Shown one piece after another: positions 10,919 through 21,884 of a stretch of DNA of 64,000 nucleotides; within the stretch, counting starts at the first letter, position 1, and each line of letters opens with the position of its first letter. Where the stretch lies: contig NW_026570351.1 of assembly GCF_019649055.1 (NCBI RefSeq), positions 62,001 to 126,000 on the forward strand, written 5' to 3'. This stretch comes from Paramacrobiotus metropolitanus. Taxonomy: Eukaryota > Tardigrada > Eutardigrada > Parachela > Macrobiotidae. The notes beneath the pieces were generated by a model. It saw nothing but the letters and a program-made list of their open reading frames with translations. It searched no databases and was not told the DNA's origin. The position numbers were made by a program, and so were the translations under genes.

Positions 10919-12038
10919 TTAACACGGTGTATTGCACGATGTGTTGTAGGAAAACAGTTTCCCCATACGCGCGCTCTCGTACGACAAATTCCGGGCACAA
11001 TCCACACTGAGAACATCGGGCCAAAAGGGATCCGTATTAACAAATGCCGTCATATAGTTCCCAATAATGGCTACCTCGCCTTTTCGCTTGCTGGCCGTCA
11101 AATCCGGTTTGTGTTTGAGGAAGTTGCGGAACCAGGAGAAGGAGCAGTCACAGTGAAAACGGTGCACTTTCGCAATGTCCGCGTCGGTCAGTTTACCCAA
11201 CAGCTCACGACGAATTTCATCAGGATCTTCATGAATTTTGTAGAGTTCATACCCAATTCCGCTCTCCAACACCAGACTAGCCAAATGCAGTAAATCGCTA
11301 AAAGTGTACGGTTCCATCGCTGCGATGGTGCATAACTGGAAAGTGATCATCCGCACTTGCGAAACAAGCGAAAAATCGCGCTTCCTAATAACCATATTGG
11401 AGCATTCATCCAAGCGCAACGTTACCACATTTGGCAACAGCCCGGCCTCGTAGATTTTGTTGGTGGTGGTCGGGGTGACGCACTTCAGTATCGTCAACTC
11501 AATTAGGTGATGACGCACTGGGTCAAAAACATCGTAATGTAGAGGATCGTCCGCATTTTCTCTTTCCTTAAGTGCTAACGTCACAGCGCGGTTTGGACTG
11601 ATTAGGCTAATGTTTTTGGTCAATTGAGTAAAGAATGCTCGATTCTCCCAGGAGCAACCGCCTTCCAGATAGGTTCTGGACATTGAATGGAGTAATAAGG
11701 CGTCTTTCGCTTCCTCATTGCATTGCCTCGCCAGTAGGACTGGACTGCACAGAGTCGCGTTACGGCGTAAAGCGACGTACGTCAGGCATTCTGTTTTGGT
11801 CAGTTTGTCTGTGCGGAAGGCGAACTGTACCGGGTGAGCTAAAGCGTTGGAGGAGTCATCGGGTTTTGATTGCTGGTGGCAGTCTACTTCCAAATCTTCA
11901 GCTTGACCTATTTTTTAGAAACAAATGTTGTCATTGTGCTATAGATATATCATTCATTATATTTGCTTGTCGGATTTCTTTACCTGGCGACGAAGCCGCT
12001 AGCGAAGCGATGACCGTAAAGAACTGAAATGCCTTCAT
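10919..12038 (-). CDS. Secreted LRR-like protein, two exons (12038-11984, 11907-10919), 347 aa
   Basis: Exon 1 encodes a signal peptide (MKAFQFFTVIASLAASSP) and ends CCAG|GTAAAG. Exon 2 starts after AAAAAATAG in matching phase (Gly split 1/2). The mature protein starts GQAEDLEVDC, followed by an N-terminal cysteine domain containing TKTEC, the motif SPNRAVTL and the motif DPVRHHLIELTILKC. Three or four degenerate leucine-rich units follow (LLPNVVTLRLDECSNMVIRK, MEPYTFSDLLHLASLVLE). A cysteine cap resembling an LRR C-terminal domain closes it: HCDCSFSWFRNFL, LSVDCARNLSYESAR, FSYNTSCNTPC. There is no membrane segment after the signal, so it should be secreted. It is the best-preserved relative of the copies at 12.97-14.04, 32.5-33.6 and 56.4-57.7 kb. 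Its ligand or role is unknown to me. Confidence 0.85.
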
Positions 12039-12964
12039 GTTGGAAAATGATTTGCCGGTGAGGTTGCTTTAACACCGCTTACTACTTTCGGGTCTCTCCT
12101 TCATTCAAGTGCTTTTTGCATTCAAGCCTCGATGAGCTATCGGCAAAATCTTTAGTTGCAGTACGAGTGTAATGTATCAGAGGTCCGCTTAAAACAGGCA
12201 GCATAATTATTCTTTAGCGTGTGAACTGGCGATAGTATTTCCAGTTTACAGATCTTTGGACACTGACGGTTAATGTGTGCCGTGGGCGATGCAACCAGTT
12301 CTTATAATATTACTCGTAGCACCGCATAGCTTAACGTTTCTTTTCTAGCTGCTTTCGTGCTGTTCAAGAATGTCTACAGCTTCGTACAACACAGTACTCA
12401 GACTCGCTCAATTTTTGCTCGCCTGGGAGATGCATATACTACGGTATAAAGTCGGTTTGGACTTCTACTTCGTACAGACTAATGCGCACGAATGTTTTCC
12501 TCTTGCTGCCCCATAGTTCTACGGTAATAATATTTCTTCTTCAAACTTTACTCTCAACGGAGGACAATTTGTAAAACTTGTTAGATATAAACTGTTTCCG
12601 TTAGAAATATACTAATAAAATTGTATGGAAAATGTTAAGCAAAACAAGGCAGCGTGAATAAAACATGTTTTTATTGGGTTAATCACAACGAAACAGTTGT
12701 TAAAAAAAACATAAAAAACCAGAACTGTAAAAAAACTTTAAGCTTCTGCCCACAGTTTCGCATCTCTGCAAAAGACTAAATTGTGGCCCGTTGATGAATC
12801 GAAAAACTGTCGTGGAACTGCGTAAATTATTATCAGCAGCAAAAGAACTCATTCCAGATCGAATAGACTCCAGAAACGAAAGTACAACTCTTCCGATAGC
12901 TTTCAAATTCAAACGTTTAACTTCAATCAGAGAACAACTACTGACGCCATAACACGGAACTACC
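12039..12964. other. Intergenic, nothing recognised
   Basis: This tract holds the presumed promoter of the minus-strand gene starting at 12038. I found no conserved frame, RNA gene or repeat family in it. Confidence 0.4.
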
Positions 12965-14043
12965 CTAGCCTTGTGCACAGCACAATGTGTTATGCGAAAA
13001 GAGGGGACCCACGTGCGCACTCTCGTACGTTGAGTTACGGGCACAGTCCATATGCAGCACAGATGGAAACAATTCCATCGTATTAAGAACTGGCGTTTGA
13101 TAGCTCCCCACACTGGCCTCCTTTTTTTCTGGCCGTCAGATATTGTTTGCGTTTCAGAAAGTTGTGGAACCAGGCGTACGAGCAGTCGCAGTGGATGCGG
13201 CGCACTTCCTCGATGTCCGCTTCCGTCAGTGTGACCATTAATTTCCGGCTCTCTGGAGTCGCAAATCTCTTGAATCTGGACAATTCATAAATAATTCCCT
13301 CCTCCAGCACCAGACTATTCAGATGGACCAGATCGGGAGGGTATATGGCTCCAGCGTTTCGATGTTGACCATGCAGAAATTGACCACCATACTTGCGGGA
13401 TGCGTTCAAAGTCACGCTTCATGATCACCATACTGAAGCAGTCTTCCATGCGCAATGTCACTAGATTCGGCAACTGCCTGGCATCGTAGAGTTCAGCGGT
13501 GGTGATCTTGGTGATGCATTGCTCTATCGACAACTCGATCACCTAATGCCGCACCGGTTCCATTACGTCATAGTGGAAAGGATCTACCTCATCCGCCAAC
13601 TCTGCTACTTCCAAGGTCACAGCGCGGTCAGGACTGACTATCTTAATGTTCTGGGTTGCTTGAACAAAGAGTGTGCTGTTTGCCAACGAACACCGCGCCT
13701 TCAGAGGTTCGGGCCAGCAGCTGGACGCTGACGGCGAAAATCGAGTTCTCGTTACTTTCTTCCAGCAGTTGAACCGGACCGCAGCGAATTGTCTTCTTTG
13801 TAGGTAGAGCAAGATACGTTAAACACTCCGTTTTGGGCAGATTGCCCGTGGGAAAGACGAATTGTGCCGGTTCAGCTGTTGTTTCGGGAGAAATACTGAG
13901 TTGCGGTGCTTGGTGACAGTAGTATCTCCAGCTTCCCTGAAAAGATATTATAGTCGTTTTACGGCAGTCGGGGTTCTATTGGTTTTTTACCTGGAAGCGC
14001 AGCACACAACGCAGCGAAGGGGAACAGCAGCAGTTATAAGGTA
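12965..14043 (-). pseudogene. Dead copy of the secreted LRR-like gene
   Basis: The same domain order as the gene at 32.5-33.6 kb is visible in pieces: NLPKTECLTYLAL, then SPDRAVTLEVAEL, then PVRH followed by TAG where relatives have CAG (RHQVI), then LPNLVTLRMEDCFSMVIMKR, a frameshift near 13400, LVHLNSLVLEEGIIYEL, IHCDCSYAWFHNFL, a frameshift near 13090, and finally MDCARNSTYES. The signal-peptide exon relic (about 13991-14043) still has a donor, but the start codon region is altered. The exon 2 acceptor (TTTTCAG) is intact, with a deletion of about 19 bp just after it. With one nonsense and at least three frame changes, this copy cannot make the protein. Confidence 0.85.
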
Positions 14044-14351
14044 CAGCAACTGAACTGTCAGAAATTCTTGTGACTGCTGCTGTAGTAAAAAGACCGGAAG
14101 TGTTCCGCGCTTCTGTAACTCTCTTTCAGAAAACCCTTATTTATTGTGGTTCCAGCCTAGCGAGTCTTAGTGTAATTGCTCTGTGAGTTTGATAGAGTCC
14201 GGATTTTATTTCTTAGGTTTGTGGAAAACGCAGCCATATCTGTTTTATCTTTACACATTCTATGCTGATACGATTTATTCTATTCTGACAGTGTACACGT
14301 ACGTACAGAGCTAATGTATGACATAATGTTTCTGTAAGTATTATTGCGAGC

Positions 14352-14911
14352 TAGAGATGGCAACGGCTGGCTTAATGGCTTATCGGCTGGCTGCGGCTGG
14401 CTAAAATAGCGAGCCGGCTCGAAAGTATCAGCTCACCTACCTGAGCCGGCTCTCGGCTCGGCTCTGAGCGCGAGCCGGCTAAGCCGGCTCCGAGCCGGCT
14501 TAGCCGATAGTTTTTTAGCGCGGGAAAACACAAGTACTTTTTCACTGAAAAGCACTTTTTCCTGTTCTCTTTTAAGCAAAAACTGTTTTTGATCAGTTTT
14601 TATTGGAAAAAGTGGTCTCCGAAACAAAAATTCAGAATTTTTTTATAAGATCATCGATTTTTCAAGTCTCTAAATCGGCTTTGAACGGGTCAAAAGAGCT
14701 AAAATTAAACTTTCCAACACATTTTCGCACACAATGCGCAAGCCGTTAGCCGACATCGGCTTACGGCTGGCTCGCGGCTGGCTGAGACTCCGAGCCGGCT
14801 CAATCGGCTCGGCTAGCATCGGCTACGGCTTCAATTTTGGGTCGAGCCGGCTCAGCCGAAGCCGGCTTAGCCGCGGCTCAAACGGCTTCGGCTGAGCCGT
14901 TGCCATCTCTA
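14352..14911. mobile_element. hAT-like non-autonomous element with GAGCCGGCT subterminal arrays
   Basis: Terminal inverted repeats TAGAGATGGCAACGGCT begin and end the element, flanked by the 8-bp duplication TTGCGAGC (14344-14351 and 14912-14919). hAT transposons make 8-bp duplications and often start (C/T)AGxGxTGGxCAA. Both subterminal regions are packed with GAGCCGGCT/AGCCGGCTC words in inverted arrangement. The 300-bp core is AT-rich and non-coding. Confidence 0.85.
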
Positions 14912-14918
14912 TTGCGAG

Positions 14919-15428
14919 CAGACTTTGCCCATCTTCGACTTTTCCCATCCCCATCTGTCGTGCGCAACTCCCAGCCCATCTCCAACCACCCTAGTTCACC
15001 AGCCCTGTCCAGCTTTGAGGCCCCATTTTCGGCCCATTTTTAAAAAAATTTTCAGTACTGTAAATTGTTAAAGATTAAGCAAAGTGAAAAAATTAACGCG
15101 TAAAAATCAACCCGTAGCGCAGAAATTCCAGGCGAATTTAGAATCTTAAACAGCAAACAGCTCAAAATCCGCGCCGAGCGCGGACATTTTTTATTTTTTC
15201 GACTGAAAAGATGAATTTCCATGAGTTTTTAGCTAAGAAAATCATGAAAATTTTAGAAATTTATTTAAAAATCGTTTTTCTTGATCCCATCCCATCTTCC
15301 AACATTATCAGCCCATCTCAGCCCATCCGCTGCTTGTCTTCATCCCATCCCCATTTCATCTAAAAAAATGGGATGGGCTGGAAAAGATGGGGAAATTTTC
15401 AGCCCAACCAAAAGATGGGCAAAGTCTG
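14919..15428. mobile_element. Second hAT-like non-autonomous element, CCCATC subterminal arrays
   Basis: Inverted termini CAGACTTTGCCCATCTT and AAGATGGGCAAAGTCTG are flanked by the 8-bp duplication ATTGCGAG (14911-14918 and 15429-15436). Subterminal regions hold many CCCATC/GATGGG words, inverted between the two ends. The element abuts the preceding hAT-like element and shares its target duplication. Confidence 0.85.
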
Positions 15429-15436
15429 ATTGCGAG

Positions 15437-16815
15437 CAGTCTGCAGTGGTATGTATTAATTGCAAGGAGCAGTTGTTCACAGTACTTCGTACCTAAGTTT
15501 TACTGCCGTTGTAAGGCTAAACAATGCCGGCATGGCATTATGCGTGTATTATGCATGCTTGTACTGCACTAGAAAACTCGCACTACTGATATTCGTAGCC
15601 TTTTTATGTTTTTGTGGTGAATGCCGGTCAGTCGCGGTGCACCGCTCTTGTTTCAACCGCCGCGTTTAGAATAAAAAAAATTTGTTCGGATAAAATCCTA
15701 ATTTTTTCCAGTATGAATGGCGAGGCGGTCTTTGGACTATTGAAAAATTAATTACTCTTATTTGAAAGGGATCATTCAAGTTGGCCTTCCTCGATACCGG
15801 TGTTCAAAAGTAATTAATGTTGTGTGTGGTAATGGGTTTGTTGAACTATAGACAGGGATGTTCCACCGGTCGAGTTCGAAAACTTAGTTTTCACTGAACG
15901 AAATGAGGTGCTGCAATTCAGATGGTGCGAGACACAAGAGCTTTAGTTCTATCGTCGCGAGTGTGCCGCGTAACACTTTCTTACTTCTGAAAATTCAGTA
16001 CCGTTGTGCCAGTGTCTAGCGCGCTCGGTGAAAGTACCTTGTTTAGCTGCCATTTCTGCCTTCGGTTTGAAACTGTTTTACCACCGCACAGCTTATCACA
16101 CTCGCGTGCGCTAAGCAAATTTACTCTAGCCTTCGGTGGAAAACCGAAAGTGCAGAATAAACGCAGATAGTAAACAAAAGAGATTAGAAACCAAACAGTA
16201 TTACAAAAGCGGGTGGAGTGTATTCAGAGTCCGTACGCGCTCTGCAGTTGATGTCGGCGAATCGGCAATGAGTACCGAGTACACATACTATTAGATTGTA
16301 ATATTAAGTACTCTTAATTGCATTTTATGCCGCAATCTCGTTTTTGCGGGCACTGCACGTCCCGTGGATCCTTCCACATGCCGAGCGTCGATGTCGAAGC
16401 CCCCCCATTGGATATTTTTTCAAAAGTTCTTCTCAGTGGGTCAAATAAGCGTCCAAGCAAAGTGTTTTAGGGAACAAGGTAGGACAAAATGATTTTTCCT
16501 TCGTTGTAACAAAAACTATTCTTAACCAGGTACAGATACATCAGCTACTTAATCCTAACACGCTAGCCATAGCCGTAATGTGCTTCATGAAAGCCGCTTG
16601 CGCAGAGTAATAACGACGTTTCTTTATTTTACGCCTAAGAAATACAGACTGTAGACAATACACTTGTACTAAACTTCTTCATTCACATGACACACGTACA
16701 TCAACTTTTAACAATCTATTACATGTTTTTTTATCATGTAGCAAAAAATATCCCCATTCCAGAAAACATATTAATATAAAGTTGCTCTGCAGGCAGCGCG
16801 CAGATTACACTAGCA
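15437..16815. other. Intergenic, no gene seen
   Basis: No conserved frame was recognised. A TATAAAG-like word at about 16775 lies just upstream of the gene at 16816 and could be its core promoter. Confidence 0.35.
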
Positions 16816-17244
16816 ATGACCCTGAAATATGCAGCCTGGATGCACGGCAACGCCATCCGGCATTCCAACAACTGGAACACTACGTACACGGAGACATCAG
16901 CGGTGCTGCGTCTGGGCAGTGGCAGTCGGACCGGTGTTGTCCACCTTCCGGTGCCGGCGCCCGTGATCATCGATGATAGACGCCTGCGTTTTATGTCGGT
17001 GCTGCTGCGTTACCGGTCACGCGGCGGAGCCACCGTCACCGGCTTAAGTGTCTACGACGGAGAACGCTGTGTGACCAGCGCCTGTCTCAGCCACCAAGCG
17101 GCCAACTACGACTGCATCCGGGTGGAAGTCAAGGACCAACCGCAAGTCTTGTGGGGACCCAGTCTGACGGTGCGCATTGATTTCGGGAATAACAGTGATG
17201 CGGCGGTGGAGATCGTCTCGGCTGGAATTGATTTTAGGTGGTAA
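16816..17244 (+). CDS. DUF6623-like protein, intronless, 142 aa
   Basis: A single open frame of 142 codons starts MTLKYAAWMHGNAIRHSNNW and contains VHLPVPAPVIIDDRRLRFMS, LLRYRS, VTGLSVYDGERCV, WGPSLTVRIDFG and the C-terminus SAGIDF. From memory, this order (AxWxHGNA, then IPTPVIVNDRRLRLxSVLLR, then VHVYDGER, then WGxxxSVxVxF, then AAGxDF) is the signature of a family of unknown function found mainly in bacteria and some fungi. The length is normal for that family. There is no signal peptide, intron or membrane segment, so a cytoplasmic protein is expected. The frame is visibly richer in G+C than its flanks. An AATAAA signal at 17277-17282, 33 bp after the stop, and surrounding animal-type repeats argue against bacterial contamination. 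Horizontal acquisition is plausible but not shown. Confidence 0.7.
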   Translation: MTLKYAAWMHGNAIRHSNNWNTTYTETSAVLRLGSGSRTGVVHLPVPAPVIIDDRRLRFMSVLLRYRSRGGATVTGLSVYDGERCVTSACLSHQAANYDCIRVEVKDQPQVLWGPSLTVRIDFGNNSDAAVEIVSAGIDFRW

Positions 17245-17276
17245 TTTTACACCAGTTCCTAGTTTACTGGTTTACC

Positions 17277-17282
17277 AATAAA
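17277..17282 (+). promoter_or_regulatory. Polyadenylation signal of the DUF6623-like gene
   Basis: AATAAA lies 33 bp downstream of the stop codon at 17242-17244, a normal position for a short eukaryotic 3' UTR. Confidence 0.55.
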
Positions 17283-18312
17283 CACACATTATGTACAATA
17301 TTGTTTGTATGTTGTCGCCGTACCGCTTGACTCGGCATTTCAGATAAAGTTTGCTTATGCGGAGCAGGCAACTTACTGGTCATTGATAAGCGATAACTCA
17401 CTTCCTTATAATTCGGTTAATATACGATACAGCACTAATACTACAGTATTGTGGCTGGTAATGAATAAATATTACAAATTTTATGTATGATTGTGCGAAC
17501 TAACGAACTCTGGTTCGCTAATTCCCGTGGGCTCATGTTACTAATGCGTTTCCATCACGGGATAAAAACGTCGTTTTGGCTGATCCGACTTATCCCCAAT
17601 ATTTATCGTGGCAGCGTGAGTAGAATCAACTTTCTTCATACTAGTACAATTGGCGGCTAAAAGATTCTGTTTCGTCGTGACTATGTATACTTCGATAAGC
17701 GCTAGACGTTAACGTTACAGATAAAAAGCAGCGCGCTTAGACCGCACTCATTGTTCCTGCACTTCAAACACCAATCCAGCGGTACCGACACAATCATCGT
17801 TTGTTCGAAGACAAACAGAATTTGATAAAGATACAAAGCGACGGCAAAATGGTGGTTGCCATACGGTGCCGACTCTACCTGTCTTACTTCGTTTTACCAG
17901 CAACCCACGACTATGAGTGCTCAGTGAGCTTTGAATTCTTACCATCTTTTGCTCGGTTATGGCTGCTTTTGTTTGTCTTTTCATCTGTTACGGAATTGGT
18001 CGAAATTTTTATTTGGCAGTCGTAAACTGGGTTGTTTACTAAACACTGTGACACTCTTCATTGCCGACAATGCCGTATCGAGTCACGGTTATACCATATT
18101 TGGAGAAAGGTACCGAATACCCGATGATTTTTTACAGCCAGCTTGTAAGACGGTGGTTACCGGTATTTGCAATGGTATAAACATTTAGGTCACTTTTCAT
18201 CCCAGTTTAAATTTTCGAAATCAGTATGTGAAACGGCGAACCCCACAGAACGTATCCGCTTAGCGGTAGTTAGCATTACCATCTGCAGGAAGAAATGTGC
18301 ATTAATTTGGTG
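17283..18312. other. No gene recognised
   Basis: Short open frames here show no family resemblance. The tract may contain earlier exons of the membrane-protein gene whose last exon is at 18985-19322, but I could not identify any. Confidence 0.3.
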
Positions 18313-18711
18313 TTGAGGCCCTCTTGCTTCGCTCCGTAAAGTGCTCTGCAAGCTAAAGTGCGATTTCAGTTTAGATAAACTAGCCAACAGAATCGAATTT
18401 AAAGGTACTTTTTAAGTTAAACGAGCTCCCTGCGTTTCTTTAAGATGCAGAACATCCATACAGCTTAGGACAAAAAAGACGCATAATCCCACCCACAGCA
18501 GTCCGAACGCATGCAGCGCAGTGCGCTGTACGGCTCAGCTAAAATATCCGGTTGTCGTACAAGTGCACTTGCCACGTGCGTACGGATATCTGGGTGTGGG
18601 GTTATGCGTCTTTTTTGTCCTAAGCTGTAACTTTATACGCAGCTACAAACACTATAAGCTGAAAACAAACGTGTTACAGAGCACTTTAAGGCATGCATCA
18701 AGAGGGCCTAA
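18313..18711. mobile_element. Foldback/MITE element with TTGAGGCCCTCTTG ends, carrying a nested MITE
   Basis: Left end TTGAGGCCCTCTTG...GTAAAGTGCTCTG is mirrored on the right by CAGAGCACTTTAAGG...CAAGAGGGCCTAA, giving imperfect inverted repeats of about 38 bp. A TA-flanked MITE is inserted inside it (18461-18627). The target duplication is not clear. Confidence 0.6.
18461..18627. mobile_element. Tc1/mariner-like MITE, 167 bp
   Basis: CAGCTTAGGACAAAAAAGAC at the left and its complement at the right form inverted repeats of about 36 bp. Both ends are bounded by TA. It is inserted in the foldback element 18313-18711. Confidence 0.8.
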
Positions 18712-18720
18712 TACATGAAC

Positions 18721-18981
18721 ACTGTACGAGGATGCACGCAGTCAAACCGACAGTACAGTTTTTCAGCGAGACCAACCGACAACCGTGCATACAGTGCAAG
18801 CGACTGCCAACCAACCACGGATGGCTGTCACCTGTTCCCCGCATACAGTGCAAACGATACCTCCCTTTCACGGGTGACTGTTATGTGAAAAAATAATTTG
18901 CCTGGTGCGCGTGGTTGTCGGTTGGTCTGACTGAAAACATTTACAGTACTGTCGATTTGACTGCGTGCATCCTCGTACAGT
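18721..18981. mobile_element. MITE with about 75-bp inverted repeats
   Basis: ACTGTACGAGGATGCACGCA at 18721 is repeated inverted at the right end (TGCGTGCATCCTCGTACAGT, ending 18981). The complementarity continues inward through CAACCGACAACC/GGTTGTCGGTTG. The core carries two copies of the word GCATACAGTGCAA. Confidence 0.8.
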
Positions 18982-18984
18982 ACG

Positions 18985-19322
18985 AGTCGTTAAAGAGACT
19001 AGTCGGTGAAATAACGAATAACCACTCGTGTTCTATAGCCATCGGACGCATCGACGAGTATAACAGCTCAGTGTCCCGGGTAACAACATCCACAATACCC
19101 CCCATAGCAGCAGGCTCCGCCGCGACGGAGATAGGCAACGGGTCCATTACCGTCATTGTCATTGCCTCCTTTATTTTGGGATGCTGTCTGGTCGGGTTAG
19201 TGGCCGTGGGTTGCCGGCACATTTTCTGTCGGCGCCAGACAACCGTTAAACACCGCCGCTTTCCGTCCATTTCCAAAACGAACTCCTCCGCGGATTATGT
19301 TGTATGCTTTCCTCAGGATTGA
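18985..19322 (+). CDS. C-terminal exon of a single-pass membrane protein (fragment)
   Basis: The open frame reads through LVGEITNNHSCSIAIG, a Ser/Thr-rich stalk (SRVTTSTIPPIAAGSAAT), a hydrophobic segment (SITVIVIASFILGCCLVGLV then AVG) and a basic stop-transfer (CRHIFCRRQTTVKHRR), ending SADYVVCFPQD with TGA at 19320-19322. This is the layout of a type I membrane protein: extracellular stalk, one TM helix, short cytoplasmic tail. The frame continues upstream into the MITE at 18721-18981, so the true exon start is unknown; the MITE may lie just inside the preceding intron or have cut the gene. The YVV motif in the tail could be a phosphotyrosine site, which is speculation. No family recognised. 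Confidence 0.5.
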
Positions 19323-19545
19323 CACGTGGCCAGTTGCAAATTTGTTGTAACTGTTTTCATAAAACTAACAAAAATGTAAGAGTTTTGCACCAAGGCGGAT
19401 GTGAATGATGACTGATCAGAATAGAAAGTATCTATGTTGTATGCGTGCTAGTGAAAAGATTGGTTGTCGGGAATTACCTTTGTCAGGTTCTTAAAGCAGC
19501 CACGGTCATGAGATTCCTCACTGGGTCAGTTTTTGGTTACGAAAT

Positions 19546-20342
19546 CACTATTGCGACCCCTTTTCACCCCCGTTTTATATAGCCACCCGTATCCACACCC
19601 CGTTAAATACAGGCACCCTTTTTTACAATCAGCTGAATAAGACCACCCAGTTTTGGGTTATTATAGGCACTCTTCTCATTGCCCATTTTTATGCATCTAT
19701 TTTTACTCGTAGGTATATATAAATTATATATTTCACCGATGCGATAGAAGTTCATAAACTGATCTTATTTACGACCTTTCCAGCAGGCAGAATGACAATA
19801 TCAACTAAAACGTTTGGATCTTTGATATGAATTTCGTTGAGTACTGTACGTGGTCCAGTATTTCAACCTCAGCTCTGCAACCTCGGTGCGTTATTTCCGC
19901 TTTGATACGAATGTTGCAATATCATCAACACTCAACAGCAATACCTTGCCCGTTTCACTTCCCATTCGAAGTTGTACGGTTGTTATACCTGTAGCGACAT
20001 CCGGACTGATAGTTATTGATCCATTGTTTTTTCTCCACTGAGCTTACAGCTATCCGTCGATTTTCTGGAATCTTCTTCCAATCTTTCCTGAATGAGCGGG
20101 TAGTTGTGACCCACAACCGTGGCGTTAATGCTTAGAACTTTCGTACGCGCACTAAATTACGCATTTCGACTACAGTATCGAACAGCTACATTGCGCATGT
20201 ATTAACCGCCAAAAAGGCGCCTATAAAATACTGACTGTCTGTCCTCTTTAAGGAAATTAATTACTTAAAAAAGAGTGACGTTGTAACGGGGTGTGGAAAA
20301 AGGGTGACTATAAAAACAGGGGTGTATGGAGTGGCTATAGTG
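19546..20342. mobile_element. Inverted-array element, CACTAT termini, GGCACCC words
   Basis: The left end reads CACTATTGCGACCCCTTTTC then ACCCCCGTTTTATATAGCCA. The right end, reverse-complemented, reads CACTATAGCCACTCCATACA then CCCCTGTTTTTATAGTCACC. Subterminal repeats of TATAGxCACCC and CACCCCGTTA occur at both ends in inverted order. CACTA-type ends and subterminal arrays recall the CMC (En/Spm) superfamily, but no matching 2-4 bp target duplication is visible. A related half-array lies at 41228-41320. Confidence 0.65.
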
Positions 20343-21880
20343 TCACACATTTAATTAAACCTTGCATTTCTTCAATTTTCTTGGTGCCGATAGCAGCTGA
20401 TAAAATAGATGTTATGACATTCACCGAATATTCTATTTGTATATTACCCGGCGCGCATACTTCCTTGAGCACTGCTGTGTATGTTGTTTCAAGCACAGCC
20501 CGCAGATTTCTCGTCACGATTTCTCAAAATAATGTCCCTTACGCTATTGTGAGTATTGTAGCCGTACAAATGAGATCTGTAGTGAAGATGTCCATCTCAT
20601 TGGTGCTAGTTCAACCGGAAACATCTGGATGTGTACTTGTACGAAATGATCAGTTCAACATGGATTTTCTAGACTTCCGAGATTGTCTGAATGTTCTGAA
20701 ATCATTCTTGCTCTTGCCCTTGCCCTTGCTCTTCCCCAATGACTTTTCAGCTGATTAAAAATGTTTGTGCACTTTGACAATCGCGCCGGTATCGGTTAAC
20801 ATGTTCGCAATTGCATAATTGATTTTCGGGTAATTCGCTAACTCGTAACATCACCGACGGTCACCGACGAACCATCAAACCTCGTTTTATGATGGTACGG
20901 GTGTGTAACCCACTCCACTAGTGGCAGCTTAGAAGTTGCCGTTGCAGTATGTATTATGTACAATAATCTAACCAACCGGTAGCTTATGTGGCATTTTAAA
21001 TGGTGATGGAATGCAAATCACAGTTGATTTTACATCTTCTTGTGAATCAGTTTTGCTGCCATAGTCGGCTGTACAGCTCTATGAGAGAATCGGAAGAGAA
21101 ACAGAGCATTGCTAACGCAAGTAAGTACTGCTAAACAATCAGGGTGACCAATGGCTTACAATAAACAGTTTAAAAGGTAGACGTGGCCGGTTGTTAAAAA
21201 ATCTCAAAGGATGGAGCCATAAAAATGACAATTAACAACGTTAATTGATGTTAATGTTAGCTGGAGGATGTGTCTCCCGCTTTTCCCCTTTCCGCCGTGT
21301 GTAGGCAGCTACCTGTGTTGGTGGCGCTGCGAGTCGCTGTGGCCGCTTAGATCAAAGCGGCCGCCGGCACTCACGCGCCTGCTTTGCTCTCGGCACTGTT
21401 TCTGTGCCCGCGTCGGGTTTTGCATTTCTTGTTCGTGTGCGCGCGAGTGATTTTGAGAACCGAGATCTTCGTCTTCCTTTATCTGCATCTTGGATTTCGG
21501 AATATTGCGCTGCTACGCACACGGGTTTTCGCGCATCTGCGATAGCTGTCGTCTAGCTACTATCTGTGCGATGGCTCAGCTCAGATGCTGCCGTCTATCG
21601 ATATCTAGGTTCTGTTACCATCAGAACTGGCTATATCCTCACACGAATTTCAGACTAGCTCCTTATGCGTCATCTAAATCCGACTATATCCGAAGAGCGA
21701 AGCCAGCAGCTCGCACTAGCAGCCCTACAGAGAATCATCGGTGCGAAGGGAACAGCGGACAAGATCAACCATTGCTCAGCGAAAAAGTTACATCCGTCAA
21801 CAATTATGCAAGCACCACAATCTTCTTAACTCACAGCAGTGACCACGTCCAATGGCGAGATCGGTCCATAAGCTGCAGTG
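20343..21880. other. No supported gene
   Basis: A 155-codon plus-strand frame (to 20758) overlaps the end of the transposon and has no recognisable domain. A minus-strand frame at 20335-20517 reads NIQIEYSVNVITSILSAAIG and looks moderately protein-like, but it has no extension or homology I can name. I do not call either as a gene. Confidence 0.35.
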
Positions 21881-21884
21881 GCTG

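Noticed and set aside
20291-20758. 155-codon plus-strand frame
   Set aside because: It starts inside a transposon terminal repeat, shows no domain or signal, and has no paralogue in the window.
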